Counted from the first letter of the stretch, positions 25,238-33,922 are shown. The stretch: 34,022 bases of DNA from a bacterium (GCA_024228115.1 JAAETT010000232.1:1-34022); one strand, 5' to 3'. The notes: generated by a model from the sequence alone, not told the origin. Made by a program: numbers and translations.

Positions 25238-25833
25238 CGGATCAGAACGACGACCAATACAAGGAGCGAATGGCTCGACGCAAAACGAAGATCGACGAGC
25301 GCATCGCGAAGTCCGACGAAGATCGCGGGGTACTCGTCGTTCTGACGGGCAATGGGAAGGGCAAGAGCAGCTCTGCGTTCGGGATGGTTGCCCGTTGCCT
25401 CGGCTACGAGATGCCGTGCGCGATCGTCTACTTCATCAAATCGCGAGAGACCGGAGAACTCCTGCTATTTCGCGATCTGCCGGGGGTCGAGGTCCACCTG
25501 ATGGGCGAGGGCTTCACCTGGGAGACGCAGGACAAGGAACGGGACCAGAAGGCTGCTGCCCGCGCCTGGGAGATCTCTGCGAAGCACCTCCAGGATCCGG
25601 AGATCTCATTGGTCGTGCTCGACGAACTCTGCATCGCCCTTTCCAAGGGCATGCTCGAACTTCCACCCGTCCTCGAGGCGCTCCGCAACCGGCCACACGA
25701 TCAACACGTGGTCATCACGGGTCGAGGTGCACCCAAAGAGCTGATCGATCTCGCAGATACCGTGAGCGATGTCCGAACCGTGAAGCACGCCTTCCAGGCC
25801 GGAGTGAAGGCGCAGCGCGGGATCGAGTTGTAA
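25234..25833 (+). CDS. cobO: Cob(I)yrinic acid a,c-diamide adenosyltransferase
   Basis: CobO (BtuR/CobA type) transfers the 5'-deoxyadenosyl group from ATP to the cobalt of reduced corrinoids, making adenosyl forms for CobQ and for coenzyme use. The 199-residue protein has a helical N-terminus (DQYKERMARRKTKIDERIAK), a P-loop VLTGNGKGKSSSAFGM (residues 35-50), IVYFIKSRETGELL, VVLDELCIALSKGMLE and VITGRGAPKELIDLADTV, all characteristic. A good AAGGAG lies eight bases before ATG 25234. It is the last gene of the riboswitch operon and ends 20 bases from the convergent regulator gene. Confidence 0.94.
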   Translation: MTDQNDDQYKERMARRKTKIDERIAKSDEDRGVLVVLTGNGKGKSSSAFGMVARCLGYEMPCAIVYFIKSRETGELLLFRDLPGVEVHLMGEGFTWETQDKERDQKAAARAWEISAKHLQDPEISLVVLDELCIALSKGMLELPPVLEALRNRPHDQHVVITGRGAPKELIDLADTVSDVRTVKHAFQAGVKAQRGIEL

Positions 25834-25853
25834 CGGGCGGCTCGTCGAGGGGC

Positions 25854-28805
25854 CTAGCAGAGCAAGCGCCGAGCAGCTCGGGGGTCGGGATCGTCCCGCG
25901 CCTCGCTGAAACGCTCGAGAACCCCCGACAGGAGCGCACGGCGAGCGTCGCTGATCCGCCCGTTCTCCCCGCGATCGAAATCGGCCCAGGACAGGACGGA
26001 ACGCAGCTCCATCGACAGGGTTCCGTGACCTCGAGCGATCTCGAAGGCGGCTTCGAACGAGCGCGACGCCAGCCTCCGGTCCTTTTCGTCCCCGCATGCC
26101 AGGAGCAGGCCCTCGACCCGGCGCCGCTCGGAATCGAGGATCACCTGGCCGGATCTCTCGATCAGCTGCTGAATCTCAGCGAGCGTTGATCGTCCACTGC
26201 TCGTGTCACCTGATTTCACCATCAGCTCGACGCGTAGACAGAGCCAGAGGGGAAGACCGAGCCCGGCGCCCATTTCTCGCCACGCAGCAATGCCACGATC
26301 GAGTTCCTCGAGGGATTCTCGAGGCGAAACCTCGGCTTGAAGTGCCCAGCCCCTGACGATCTGTCCCAGCGCGAGCCACAACGCCATGTGCTCGTGCCGT
26401 GCCAGCTCTTCGAGCTCGGCCACCGCTCTCATTGCGCCTTCCGCGTCGCGACGGAACAGCTGCACCACCGCGCGAAAAGCCATTGCGATCGCCAGAGAAG
26501 GCGGATGCTCGAGCGCCCGCCCGTGAGCAACCGCCTGCTCCGCCCGGGCGACCGCCTGGGTCGGTAGCCCCCGGAACCAGAGCGCCCATGAGAGGTAGGC
26601 AAAGCTCAAGACCACCGGATCATCGCCGGTGGAATAGTCCAGACGTTGATGGTGCTCGACATCGTATCCATCGAGTCCGGCTTGGATCAGCTCGCAGGAT
26701 TCCTTGGGAAAGCCTTCGTACAAGCGCACGTGCCCGAACGCACGCTGGCCCTGGAGCCGAGAGACCGCATCGTCATTGCCATCGGCAATGGAAATCAAGC
26801 GGCGCCCGAGTTCGCCTGCGCGGGCCATGTCCGCGCGAACCAGACTCAATGACCACAGACCCAACAGAACGGGGAAGAACGCAGCCGATTCCCCGAATTG
26901 ACTGGCCAGCTCCTCGATCCGGGTCAGGTTGTGCTCCAACGCGGAGACACCATATCCCTCCACTGCGGCGACAGGGACGTTCAGTACGAGCCGTAGCGCC
27001 AGCTCCTGGGCGTCGCGTTCGGCCGAAGGTTCGAGCTGGGCGAGGAGCTCCAGCCCTTTTCTCAACAAAGCCGTCGCCTCGAGGTTTGCGAATCGCCGGG
27101 CCGCTTCCTCGCCGGCAAGCGCCAGATAGCGGACCGTTCGAACCGTATCGTGGGCTTGTTCGAAGTGGTGGGCGAGCTGCGCCGCGATCCTTCCTTCTGA
27201 TCCCGCAAAACCGCGTTCCTTGTGCAGGCCGATCTCGAGATGGAGACGGCTCCGCCGTCCAAAGCCGATCTCGGATTCGAATGCTTCCCTGTGGAGCGCA
27301 TGGGAGAAACCGAACCCGGAAGCCATCGTGCCATCGGGCCACTCGGCCAGCCCCTTTGCCACCAGGAAGCGCCCGCGGTGAGCGAGAACCTCACATCGCT
27401 CCTCGATTTCTGGCAGCGTCGGCCCGTTTTCCCTGAGCAGAGCCGCGGCCGAGAACTCCATGCCCGCGATGCTCGCGACCTCCAACAGCTCGCGATCGGC
27501 CGCCTCGACGCGCCCGATTTCGTCGCGCAACAAGAGAGCAAGCGAGCCCGACGGCGGGAGCCCCGAGAGCTTGCCCTCCAACCGCCAACGGCCTTCCAGC
27601 TCGACCAGGACGCCCCGGTCGATCAGATCGTTCACCACACTGACGACGTAGAGCGGATTTCCCTCGGTCCGCACCGTGAGGAAATCGCGGAGATTCGAGC
27701 GATCGGCGTCGGCCAACGTGCCGTGGAAGCGCTGGTCCAGGTACTCCACCAGCGCCTCCCTGCCGAGCAGTCCGAGTGCGAGCTCCCGACCATCGCCGCG
27801 CAGGACGAACTCCCGCAAGACGGGAAAGAGCTCGTCGCCCGGCGTCGAAGCCTCACTCGGCCGATGACAGGCGATGACGAGCAGACGCGCCGGCTCGTCG
27901 CGACGCATCACCTGCGCGAACCACGCGAGCGTGGCCGCGTCGGACCAATGCAGGTCGTCGATCCACAGGATGACGACGCGATCTCGGCTCAGGACTTCGA
28001 GCGCATCCGTCAGCTCACGAATCATCCGCTCGGGGCTGGCACCCTGAATCTGGCGCCGCAGTTCCTCCCGCTCTTCGGGTTGCGTCAGCGAGGGCAGGTG
28101 GGCCAACCACATCGGCGCGTGGCGGCGAAGCACGTCGACAGGCTCGTCACCTCCGATCGAGCGACACAGCCGCAGGATCGCTTCGAGTACCGGGAGATAG
28201 GGCTCGGATGCACCGTGATGCTCGATGCATTGGCCTCGCGCGACCGACACACCCGGGGTACCCGCGACGAATTGGAAGGCCGACTCGACCAACGATGTCT
28301 TCCCGATCCCCGCTTCGCCCGAAACGAGCACGAGTTGTCGCGAACCCTCGCGAGCACGAGCCAGGGCATGGCTCAACTGCCCGATTTCCTCTCTCCGCCC
28401 GACGAGAGGAGCCCGCGTCGGAAGCGAGGCCGACCCCTTCGTTCCTCCCTTTGCAGGAGCCGCGTCGAGGAGCCAGACCCCGGAGCCCGCATCCGCAACT
28501 CGACCGACGAAGCGCCAGCCACGCCGCGGCAAGGTCTGGATGAACATCGGCTCCGAGCCAATGTCCCCAAGTGCCACACGAAGCTGACGAAGGGTGTAGC
28601 GGAGAGCATCGGCGCTGACCGTCACGCCGGGCCAGACCGCCTCGAGCAACTGATCGCGGCTCTGAACCTGCCCCGCGTTCTCGACCAGGTACCGGAACAG
28701 GGCGAATACCTTCGGGGGCAACGGGACTTCGTCGTCCCCCCTGCTTAGGTGCTGCGCATTGGTATCCAGCCGATACGAGCCTTGCAGCGAGGGACCGGCG
28801 GTCAT
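25854..28805 (-). CDS. Winged-helix/ATPase/TPR-like transcriptional regulator
   Basis: The 983-residue protein begins with an OmpR-type winged-helix DNA-binding domain (about residues 10-105: YRLDTNAQHLSRG, PPKVFALFRYLVENAG, SRDQLLEAVWPGVTV, FIQTLPRRGWRFVG). An AAA-type ATPase module follows, with APLVGRREEIGQL, Walker A GEAGIGKTS (163-171) and Walker B VVILWIDDLHWSDAAT. The last 400 or so residues are Ala/Leu/Glu-rich helices with TPR-like periodicity. This is the AfsR/CadC-like or MalT-like type of signal-sensing regulator; the signal is unknown. The start is ATG 28805; the frame stays open further upstream only as the antisense of the divergent luxR-type gene. It shares its promoter region with that gene, suggesting a regulatory pair. 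Confidence 0.85.
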   Translation of the reverse strand: MTAGPSLQGSYRLDTNAQHLSRGDDEVPLPPKVFALFRYLVENAGQVQSRDQLLEAVWPGVTVSADALRYTLRQLRVALGDIGSEPMFIQTLPRRGWRFVGRVADAGSGVWLLDAAPAKGGTKGSASLPTRAPLVGRREEIGQLSHALARAREGSRQLVLVSGEAGIGKTSLVESAFQFVAGTPGVSVARGQCIEHHGASEPYLPVLEAILRLCRSIGGDEPVDVLRRHAPMWLAHLPSLTQPEEREELRRQIQGASPERMIRELTDALEVLSRDRVVILWIDDLHWSDAATLAWFAQVMRRDEPARLLVIACHRPSEASTPGDELFPVLREFVLRGDGRELALGLLGREALVEYLDQRFHGTLADADRSNLRDFLTVRTEGNPLYVVSVVNDLIDRGVLVELEGRWRLEGKLSGLPPSGSLALLLRDEIGRVEAADRELLEVASIAGMEFSAAALLRENGPTLPEIEERCEVLAHRGRFLVAKGLAEWPDGTMASGFGFSHALHREAFESEIGFGRRSRLHLEIGLHKERGFAGSEGRIAAQLAHHFEQAHDTVRTVRYLALAGEEAARRFANLEATALLRKGLELLAQLEPSAERDAQELALRLVLNVPVAAVEGYGVSALEHNLTRIEELASQFGESAAFFPVLLGLWSLSLVRADMARAGELGRRLISIADGNDDAVSRLQGQRAFGHVRLYEGFPKESCELIQAGLDGYDVEHHQRLDYSTGDDPVVLSFAYLSWALWFRGLPTQAVARAEQAVAHGRALEHPPSLAIAMAFRAVVQLFRRDAEGAMRAVAELEELARHEHMALWLALGQIVRGWALQAEVSPRESLEELDRGIAAWREMGAGLGLPLWLCLRVELMVKSGDTSSGRSTLAEIQQLIERSGQVILDSERRRVEGLLLACGDEKDRRLASRSFEAAFEIARGHGTLSMELRSVLSWADFDRGENGRISDARRALLSGVLERFSEARDDPDPRAARRLLC

Positions 28806-28958
28806 CGCCGGATGATAGGGGCATTTCTGGCCATGCTCACGTCGCCAAGCCTGAGGCCTGCGCCGGCAAGTAGCGTGAGTTTGTCGTGAGGGCGGGTGAG
28901 AGCCGCGCCGCTCGCCCTGCGGACGGAATAGGATGGCCTCGTCCCGCGAGAAGCCCCC
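28806..28958. promoter_or_regulatory. Divergent promoter region with in-phase GTGAG repeats
   Basis: This 153-base stretch separates two divergent regulator genes. GTGAG occurs at 28875-28879, 28886-28890 and 28896-28900, so the copies are 11 and 10 bases apart and would lie on one face of the helix. The first two are in the longer form CGTGAG. An inverted copy, CTCAC, lies at 28836-28840. This pattern would suit an operator for one of the flanking regulators, but the repeats are short and could be chance. Confidence 0.4.
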
Positions 28959-30029
28959 ATGCAGCAGCTGCGCAGAACCGACTTCGACACCCTTCAACGC
29001 ATCGCTCATGCCCTGTATGCGACGCGCGAGCTGGATGAGTTCGCCGAGACCGCCATTCGCGAGGTTCCTCATCTGGTCGGCTCCGACCTGGTGAGCTACC
29101 AGGAGCTCGATCTGACCCTGCACCGCGCGAAGACCGTCGTCGCGGATCCGGGCGTCCAAGCCGCTCATGCCCGTTTGAGTCGGGCTTTCGAGAGACACAT
29201 GGACCAGCATCCGGTGGCCCGCCACTACCTGGAATGCGGCGTGGACGGCCCTCGGAAGATCAGCGATTTCGTCGGCCAGGATGAGTGGCATCAGAATCCC
29301 CTCTACTGCTCCTTCTATCGCGAGCTCGGAATCGAATGTCAGATCCTCGTGCCGAGCGGCCCGACCGAGCGCGGCCCGGATGGCGCGCGTATTCACGGAT
29401 TGAGTCTGAACCGCATCCGCAAGGATTTCAGTGAACGTGAGCGCGCCCTCCTCTCCCTGTTGATGCCCCATCTCGAACAGGCCCGGACCCAGGCGGCGCT
29501 GATCGGAACGCTGCAACGGCAACTGCGGGTCGATGCATTCGTTCGAACCCGCCTGGACAAGAACCTCGTCGAACTGGATACCGACGGACGACCGCTCCGC
29601 ATCGACCCAGGCGCAGCCGAAGCCTTCGGCATCTTCTTTGGCACGTCGCGAGGCCGCATGCCGGAAGAAGTCCAAGCCTGGCTGGCATCGGATTCGAAAC
29701 GCCAACCCCTGGTTCGCGAACACCACCTCGACCAGATCATCGTCCGCGATCTGGGGATGGTGAACGGGAGCCGCGTCCTTCTGGTCGAAGCCAGCCATCG
29801 GCAGGGGGACCCGGAACGCCTCCGTTGCCTCGGGCTCACCCGGCGCGAAGCGGAGACCCTCTATTGGATCGCCCAGGGCAAGAGCAACGCCGAGGTCGCC
29901 ATCATTCTCGACATCCGTGACCGCACCGTCGCCAAGCACCTGGAGGCCGTGTACGCCAAGTTGGATGTCGATTCCCGGACGGCCGCCACTCTCCGCGCCA
30001 TCGAAACCCTGGCAAGCGCCCTGCACTGA
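28959..30029 (+). CDS. LuxR-type transcriptional regulator
   Basis: The 356-residue protein has a long N-terminal sensory part (about residues 1-200) of mixed alpha/beta character, perhaps GAF- or PAS-like, with HYLECGVDGPRKISDFVGQD and CSFYRELGIECQILVPSGP. The C-terminus (about 293-350) carries a LuxR/FixJ-type helix-turn-helix: LTRREAETLYWIAQGKSNAE followed by VAIILDIRDRTVAKHLEAVY and KLDVDSRTAA. No phosphoacceptor receiver domain is evident, so it probably responds to a small molecule or another cellular signal. It is divergent from the ATPase regulator. Start ATG 28959 lacks a strong ribosome-binding site. Confidence 0.85.
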   Translation: MQQLRRTDFDTLQRIAHALYATRELDEFAETAIREVPHLVGSDLVSYQELDLTLHRAKTVVADPGVQAAHARLSRAFERHMDQHPVARHYLECGVDGPRKISDFVGQDEWHQNPLYCSFYRELGIECQILVPSGPTERGPDGARIHGLSLNRIRKDFSERERALLSLLMPHLEQARTQAALIGTLQRQLRVDAFVRTRLDKNLVELDTDGRPLRIDPGAAEAFGIFFGTSRGRMPEEVQAWLASDSKRQPLVREHHLDQIIVRDLGMVNGSRVLLVEASHRQGDPERLRCLGLTRREAETLYWIAQGKSNAEVAIILDIRDRTVAKHLEAVYAKLDVDSRTAATLRAIETLASALH

Positions 30030-30082
30030 GCCGCCGGGCCCGAAGGGCTGCCCTCCAACCCGGGTTCAGGTAGGGTTGCCGG

Positions 30083-30487
30083 GTGAAACATCCCATCCTT
30101 CGCACCGCCTGGCTCCTGCTCGCGTGGGTGGCCACCGCAGGCTGCGCAACCTCCTCCCTGTCCGGATATGACGAGCCCGATTTCCCGGCGGTCGTCGCCC
30201 AATACAAAGCCCTGGAGGGAGCCAAGGTTCTCGCGCTCGGAACCGAGGCGAACAGCCGGTTCGCCTGGGGGATCAGCGCCGGAGAAGCGTCGGAAGCGGA
30301 CGCCCGAAACGGGGCGCTGGATCGCTGCCGCCGGGCCGCGCGCTCCGGAGGGATGCGTGCGACGTGCTACGTCTTCGCTGTCGGAAATGAGCCTGCCGCG
30401 GATACCGTCCGCGACTGCGCGGCACGCCGGCTCCCCTCGCGCCGATGCCACATGCAGCGTCAGAACCAGGGCAAGCTCGGCAAGTAG
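30083..30487 (+). CDS. Small probable lipoprotein, DUF4189-like
   Basis: The 134-residue product starts with GTG 30083 and has an export signal (MKHPILRTAWLLLAWVATAGC), in which Cys21 could be the lipidated residue of a lipobox reading TAGC; the usual Leu at -3 is missing, so lipidation is uncertain. The mature part contains FAWGISAGEASEADARNGAL followed by DRCRRAARSGGMRATCYVFA, reminiscent of DUF4189-type secreted domains with a spaced Cys pair. Further Cys residues near the C-terminus could form disulfides in the periplasm. The function is unknown. It ends 10 bases from the convergent glycosylase gene. Confidence 0.65.
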   Translation: MKHPILRTAWLLLAWVATAGCATSSLSGYDEPDFPAVVAQYKALEGAKVLALGTEANSRFAWGISAGEASEADARNGALDRCRRAARSGGMRATCYVFAVGNEPAADTVRDCAARRLPSRRCHMQRQNQGKLGK

Positions 30488-30497
30488 GCTCGCGCGA

Positions 30498-31073
30498 TCA
30501 TGCCAACGCCCGCTTGACCCGACGACGCAACACCGGAAGCAGCTCGTCTTCGAACCAGGGATGGCGTTTGAACCAGCCCTGGTTGCGCGGACTCGGATGA
30601 GGAAGCGCCATCACCTTGGGGTCCCGCTCCCTCCAAGCCGCGACGGTTTCCGAGAGTGTGCGAGCACGTTTCTCGAGGTGATAGGCCTGTGCATAGGTGC
30701 CAATCACGAGCGTGAGGCGCAGATCCGGAAGGGATTCCAAGAGCTTCTCTCGCCATGCCGGCGCACATTCGGCGCGCGGTGGTAGATCGCCACTCTTGCC
30801 GGTCCCGGGATAGCAGAAGCCCATCGGGATGATGGCAACGCTCCGGGCGTCATAGAAGACATCATCGTCGATTCCCATCCATGCACGCAGGCGATCTCCG
30901 CTCGGATCTCGAAAGGGAACTCCGGCCTCATGGGCCCGACGACCAGGCGCCTGGCCCGCGACCAGGATGCGCGCTCGCGCGTCGGCTTGAAGGATGGGGT
31001 TCGGGTCGACCGGCAAACCGGCCGCGCAGATCTCGCAGGCGCGAACCTCCGCTAGAAGACGTCGAAGCGACAT
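30498..31073 (-). CDS. Uracil-DNA glycosylase superfamily protein
   Basis: The 191-residue protein has the superfamily motifs: motif 1 region LVAGQAPGRRAHEAGVPFRD, where the water-activating position follows GQAPG, and motif 2 near the C-terminus, ALPHPSPRNQGWFKRHP, containing the conserved His. An N-terminal CEIC could be part of an iron-sulfur site as in family 4/5 enzymes, but the other expected Cys residues are not obvious. It would remove uracil or a related damaged base from DNA; the exact subfamily and activity cannot be assigned. The start is ATG 31073 (MSLRRLLAEVRACEICAAG). Confidence 0.75.
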   Translation of the reverse strand: MSLRRLLAEVRACEICAAGLPVDPNPILQADARARILVAGQAPGRRAHEAGVPFRDPSGDRLRAWMGIDDDVFYDARSVAIIPMGFCYPGTGKSGDLPPRAECAPAWREKLLESLPDLRLTLVIGTYAQAYHLEKRARTLSETVAAWRERDPKVMALPHPSPRNQGWFKRHPWFEDELLPVLRRRVKRALA

Positions 31074-31245
31074 GACTCACCCCCATCGGAACGGACCGAG
31101 CAGGCACCTGCTTCATCCGAAGAATGGACCGGTACGGGAATCGTCGCACGTCCGATGCCCTGGCAGCCAATCGATTTCCGTCGCCGCATCGCTGGCCACT
31201 GCAATGAACTTTTCGATGGGGGGATGGGCTAGCGGAACCGGGCCA

Positions 31246-32082
31246 CTAGATCGCAACCGTCCCGTCGATCACGGAGACGCAATGCCCGCCGACTTCCACG
31301 CGGTCCGCGATCCGCACACGGATGCGGCCGTCTCGCTCGAGGAAGCGACCTTGGCGAGCCTCGTAGGCTTCGCCCGTAAGGCTCTCGGCACCAGTTGCAC
31401 GAAGATGGTGGCCCACGGCCGCATTGCCGCTGCCGCACACAGGATCCTCGTCGATGCCGTCCGCTGGCGCGAACGAGCGCACCTCGACCGTTCCATCCGA
31501 CGAGACGGAATACACGTTGATCCCAACCAGGCCGTCTGCGCGCGTCGCATCCGCAATCGCAGGATAGTCGGGCTGGATGCGATCCAGATCCCCGGGTTCC
31601 GTCAGGCGCAGGGTGAGCCAACGTGGACCCACATCGATGAGGAGCGGATCTGTCACCCCTCCGCCGCCGAGTAGCCTCACCAGCTCTTCAGCCGTCCTGG
31701 GGGAAGCGGATGTCTTCGCTGAAGGCGCCGTGAAGACGAGTGCTCCATCCCCCTCGACACGGATCGGGATCAAGCCCGCCTCACATTCCTGCACCAGGGC
31801 CTCCGCGCGCGAGACCCGACCCGCCTCCAACAGGGCATGGCAGGTACCGAGGGTAGGGTGCCCGGCGAAGGGGAGTTCCTGGCTGGGCGTGAAGATCCGC
31901 ACCCGATAGTCGGCCTCTGACGCAGTCGCGGGAAGCACGAAGGTCGTCTCCGAGAGGTTGGTCCAGCGCGCGAAACGAGCCATCTGGGCGTCGCTCAAGC
32001 CCCCGCCGTCGAGGACGACGGCGACCGGATTTCCGAGGCCCGCCTCCTGCGTGAACACATCGACCTGTTGGAAGTTTCGCAT
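31246..32082 (-). CDS. PhzF-family isomerase-like protein
   Basis: The 278-residue protein has the length and two-fold diaminopimelate-epimerase-like architecture of PhzF proteins. Visible marks are MRNFQQVDVFTQEAGLGNPV at the start, the catalytic Glu in NLSETTFVLP, RIFTPSQELPFAGHPTLGTC in the first lobe, and RSFAPADGIDEDPVCGSGNA in the second. True PhzF isomerises a phenazine precursor, but most family members have other or unknown substrates and there are no phenazine genes nearby. ATG 32082 is chosen because the family-typical MRNF start begins there. It is divergent from the zinc-ribbon protein gene. Confidence 0.88.
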   Translation of the reverse strand: MRNFQQVDVFTQEAGLGNPVAVVLDGGGLSDAQMARFARWTNLSETTFVLPATASEADYRVRIFTPSQELPFAGHPTLGTCHALLEAGRVSRAEALVQECEAGLIPIRVEGDGALVFTAPSAKTSASPRTAEELVRLLGGGGVTDPLLIDVGPRWLTLRLTEPGDLDRIQPDYPAIADATRADGLVGINVYSVSSDGTVEVRSFAPADGIDEDPVCGSGNAAVGHHLRATGAESLTGEAYEARQGRFLERDGRIRVRIADRVEVGGHCVSVIDGTVAI

Positions 32083-32262
32083 GGATGGACGATGCAGATG
32101 AGCCGCACGGGGCGCCACCGGCCAACACACCCGATCCGAGGGCCTTCGAAGCCGGACATGCGAATCATCCGCACCCCGCTGGAATGCCCGATTCCGATTG
32201 AACCTCCAGAAGCCTCGGCGAGACCCACTGTTCAGCCCCCCAGAGGGCAGGAGGACTCGCAG

Positions 32263-32919
32263 ATGATCATCTACGGAACCCGCGCCACCATCACCGCCGG
32301 CCAGGGGCTGGGCCATGCATGCCCCGAGTGCGAGCAGCCGACACTCCGCGGCTTCCGGGTCTTGCGCTACGCCCACCTCTACTACATCCCTACGCTGCCC
32401 GTTGGAAGCCAGCCCGGCATCGAGTGTGATGCCTGTTTCCTCACGCGCGTGGGAGCCGAGATCCCCGAGCAACTGAGAGCCGCGGCCGGAGCTGCGATTC
32501 GCGAGATCCGGCGCCCCCGATGGCATTGGGTCGGAAGTCTGCTTCTCGCTCTATTGATCGGTTGGCTCTCTTTCGACGGCGCGAGGGAGGCAGAGGCGAA
32601 TCTTGCCCAGCTCGCGGAGCCGGTGATCGGCGATCTCTATGTGCTCGATCTCCGGGGCGAAGCCGAGAACGTGGATCCCGAAATGCCTTATGTCGTCACC
32701 CGCGTCGAGGCCGTGAGCGATGAGGCCGTAACGGTCCGAATGGGGCGCTGGCTCTACGACACTGCCTGGGATGCCCGGAAGGCCGTGATCCGGAATCACC
32801 CCAAGGAGGCCGATTACTGGGGCAACCAACATTGGTCGTACGAGCGCGGACAGCTGCTCGGCCTCGAGGCGAGCAACAAGCTCCACGTCGCTCGGCGGGC
32901 AGGGGAACGCGCGGGCTGA
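32263..32919 (+). CDS. Zinc-ribbon single-pass membrane protein, function unknown
   Basis: The 218-residue protein starts at ATG 32263 with AGGAGG eight bases before it. Its N-terminal part has a zinc-ribbon pattern, CPEC (residues about 20-23) and CDAC (about 53-56), around RYAHLYYIPTLPVG. A membrane helix follows (WVGSLLLALLIGWLSF, about 88-103), with a C-terminal domain of about 110 residues (GDLYVLDLRGEAENVDPEMP and on). The ribbon would be cytoplasmic and the tail periplasmic. Similar N-terminal ribbon-plus-TM layouts occur in unassigned bacterial proteins. The next gene starts 41 bases later. Confidence 0.7.
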   Translation: MIIYGTRATITAGQGLGHACPECEQPTLRGFRVLRYAHLYYIPTLPVGSQPGIECDACFLTRVGAEIPEQLRAAAGAAIREIRRPRWHWVGSLLLALLIGWLSFDGAREAEANLAQLAEPVIGDLYVLDLRGEAENVDPEMPYVVTRVEAVSDEAVTVRMGRWLYDTAWDARKAVIRNHPKEADYWGNQHWSYERGQLLGLEASNKLHVARRAGERAG

Positions 32920-32959
32920 AGCTGCCGTCGATTGGAAGCGCGACAATGGCCAGGGGAAT

Positions 32960-33922
32960 ATGCCATTCTCTGAAGAGCCCCATCGGCCTTCCCAGCCGTT
33001 CGCGATTGGAGGCTGGTCAGTGGCGATTTCTCTGCGGATCGAGGACGCGGAATCGAGTGAAGTCGCGGAGGCTTCGCTCCGCGCGTCCCTGGTCCCGATC
33101 TCGAGTGTCGGTGCTCCTGCCGTGCTCTTCGGGAGCCTCCTCTGGTCCCAGATCGATCTGCCTGGCGCCCCCGCGGCCGCCGCTACCTTGCTGGCCATCG
33201 GGTACGTGCTTTTCGGGTTGGCCCTTCGCTGGCACCGCCACCCACCGCGGCGGGCACATCTCGCGGCCAGCACGACCCTCGCCATGCTCTTCGTCTCGGC
33301 CATGGTCCAACTGCTGGTCTACCCCAACCCGGGCCTGGGCGCCCTGCATGTGGTCCTCGCGTTCGGAGCTGCAGTTTCCCTGACCGACCTCCGCTGGCTG
33401 GTCGGTGTCGAACTCTTCGGCGCAGCCACATGGCTCGCGCCATTCGCGCTCGCATCTGCGGCCCCACAATGGCCGCTCGTCGGCCTCGTCTTGTTCGCCA
33501 GCTCGATCGCCGCGCTCGCAGCGCGGGTGGGACATTTCCTCACCATCCAACGGATTCGCGATCTCACGTCTGAACGCGAGAGCCGAGAAGATGCAATTGG
33601 GCGATCCAACAGGGCGCTCCGCAACGCCCAACGGATCGCGAGCGTTGGGAGCTACGAGTGGGACCCGGCGACCAACGAACTCAGCTGGTCGGACGAGCAC
33701 TACCGGATCTTCGGATGGGAACCGGGCGAGCCGCTTTCCTCGAAGCGATTCTTCGATGCCATCGTCGCCGAAGACCGCCCGAGGCTCGTCGAGGCGCTCG
33801 CCCGATCCCTGAACGATGGAACTCCGGTCGATCTGGAATTCCAGATTCGCAGACCCGATGGGCAACGACGCCTCCTCCACGGGCTAGGAGTCTGCGCGGT
33901 AGAAGCGAGATCGGCCGCGTAG
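32960..33922 (+). CDS. Membrane protein with C-terminal PAS domain, no output domain
   Basis: The 320-residue product has about six hydrophobic segments in residues 45-195 (for example VGAPAVLFGSLLW and LAMLFVSAMVQLLVY). A linker helix (TIQRIRDLTSERESREDAIG) and a PAS domain follow (about 220-315), with RIASVGSYEWDPATNELSWS, EHYRIFGWEPGEPLSSKRFF and DLEFQIRRPDGQRRLLHGLG. PAS domains of this type usually lead into a histidine kinase or GGDEF domain, but here TAG comes a few residues after the point where the last PAS strand ends. No other frame downstream continues it before the window ends. It may be a truncated sensor or a stand-alone one. ATG 32960 has AGGGGA close before it. Confidence 0.75.
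   Translation: MPFSEEPHRPSQPFAIGGWSVAISLRIEDAESSEVAEASLRASLVPISSVGAPAVLFGSLLWSQIDLPGAPAAAATLLAIGYVLFGLALRWHRHPPRRAHLAASTTLAMLFVSAMVQLLVYPNPGLGALHVVLAFGAAVSLTDLRWLVGVELFGAATWLAPFALASAAPQWPLVGLVLFASSIAALAARVGHFLTIQRIRDLTSERESREDAIGRSNRALRNAQRIASVGSYEWDPATNELSWSDEHYRIFGWEPGEPLSSKRFFDAIVAEDRPRLVEALARSLNDGTPVDLEFQIRRPDGQRRLLHGLGVCAVEARSAA

Noticed and set aside
25834-25853. Terminator between cobO and the convergent regulator gene
   Set aside because: Only 20 bases separate the stops and no hairpin followed by a U-tract can be seen.
27222-28748. 508-codon plus-strand frame opposite the ATPase regulator
   Set aside because: Antisense to Walker motifs and winged-helix domain; no recognisable features of its own.
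28806-30026. Extension of the ATPase regulator frame through the whole luxR-type gene
   Set aside because: The extended part has no domain and is antisense to a gene with a clear helix-turn-helix; the winged-helix domain starts right after Met at 28805.
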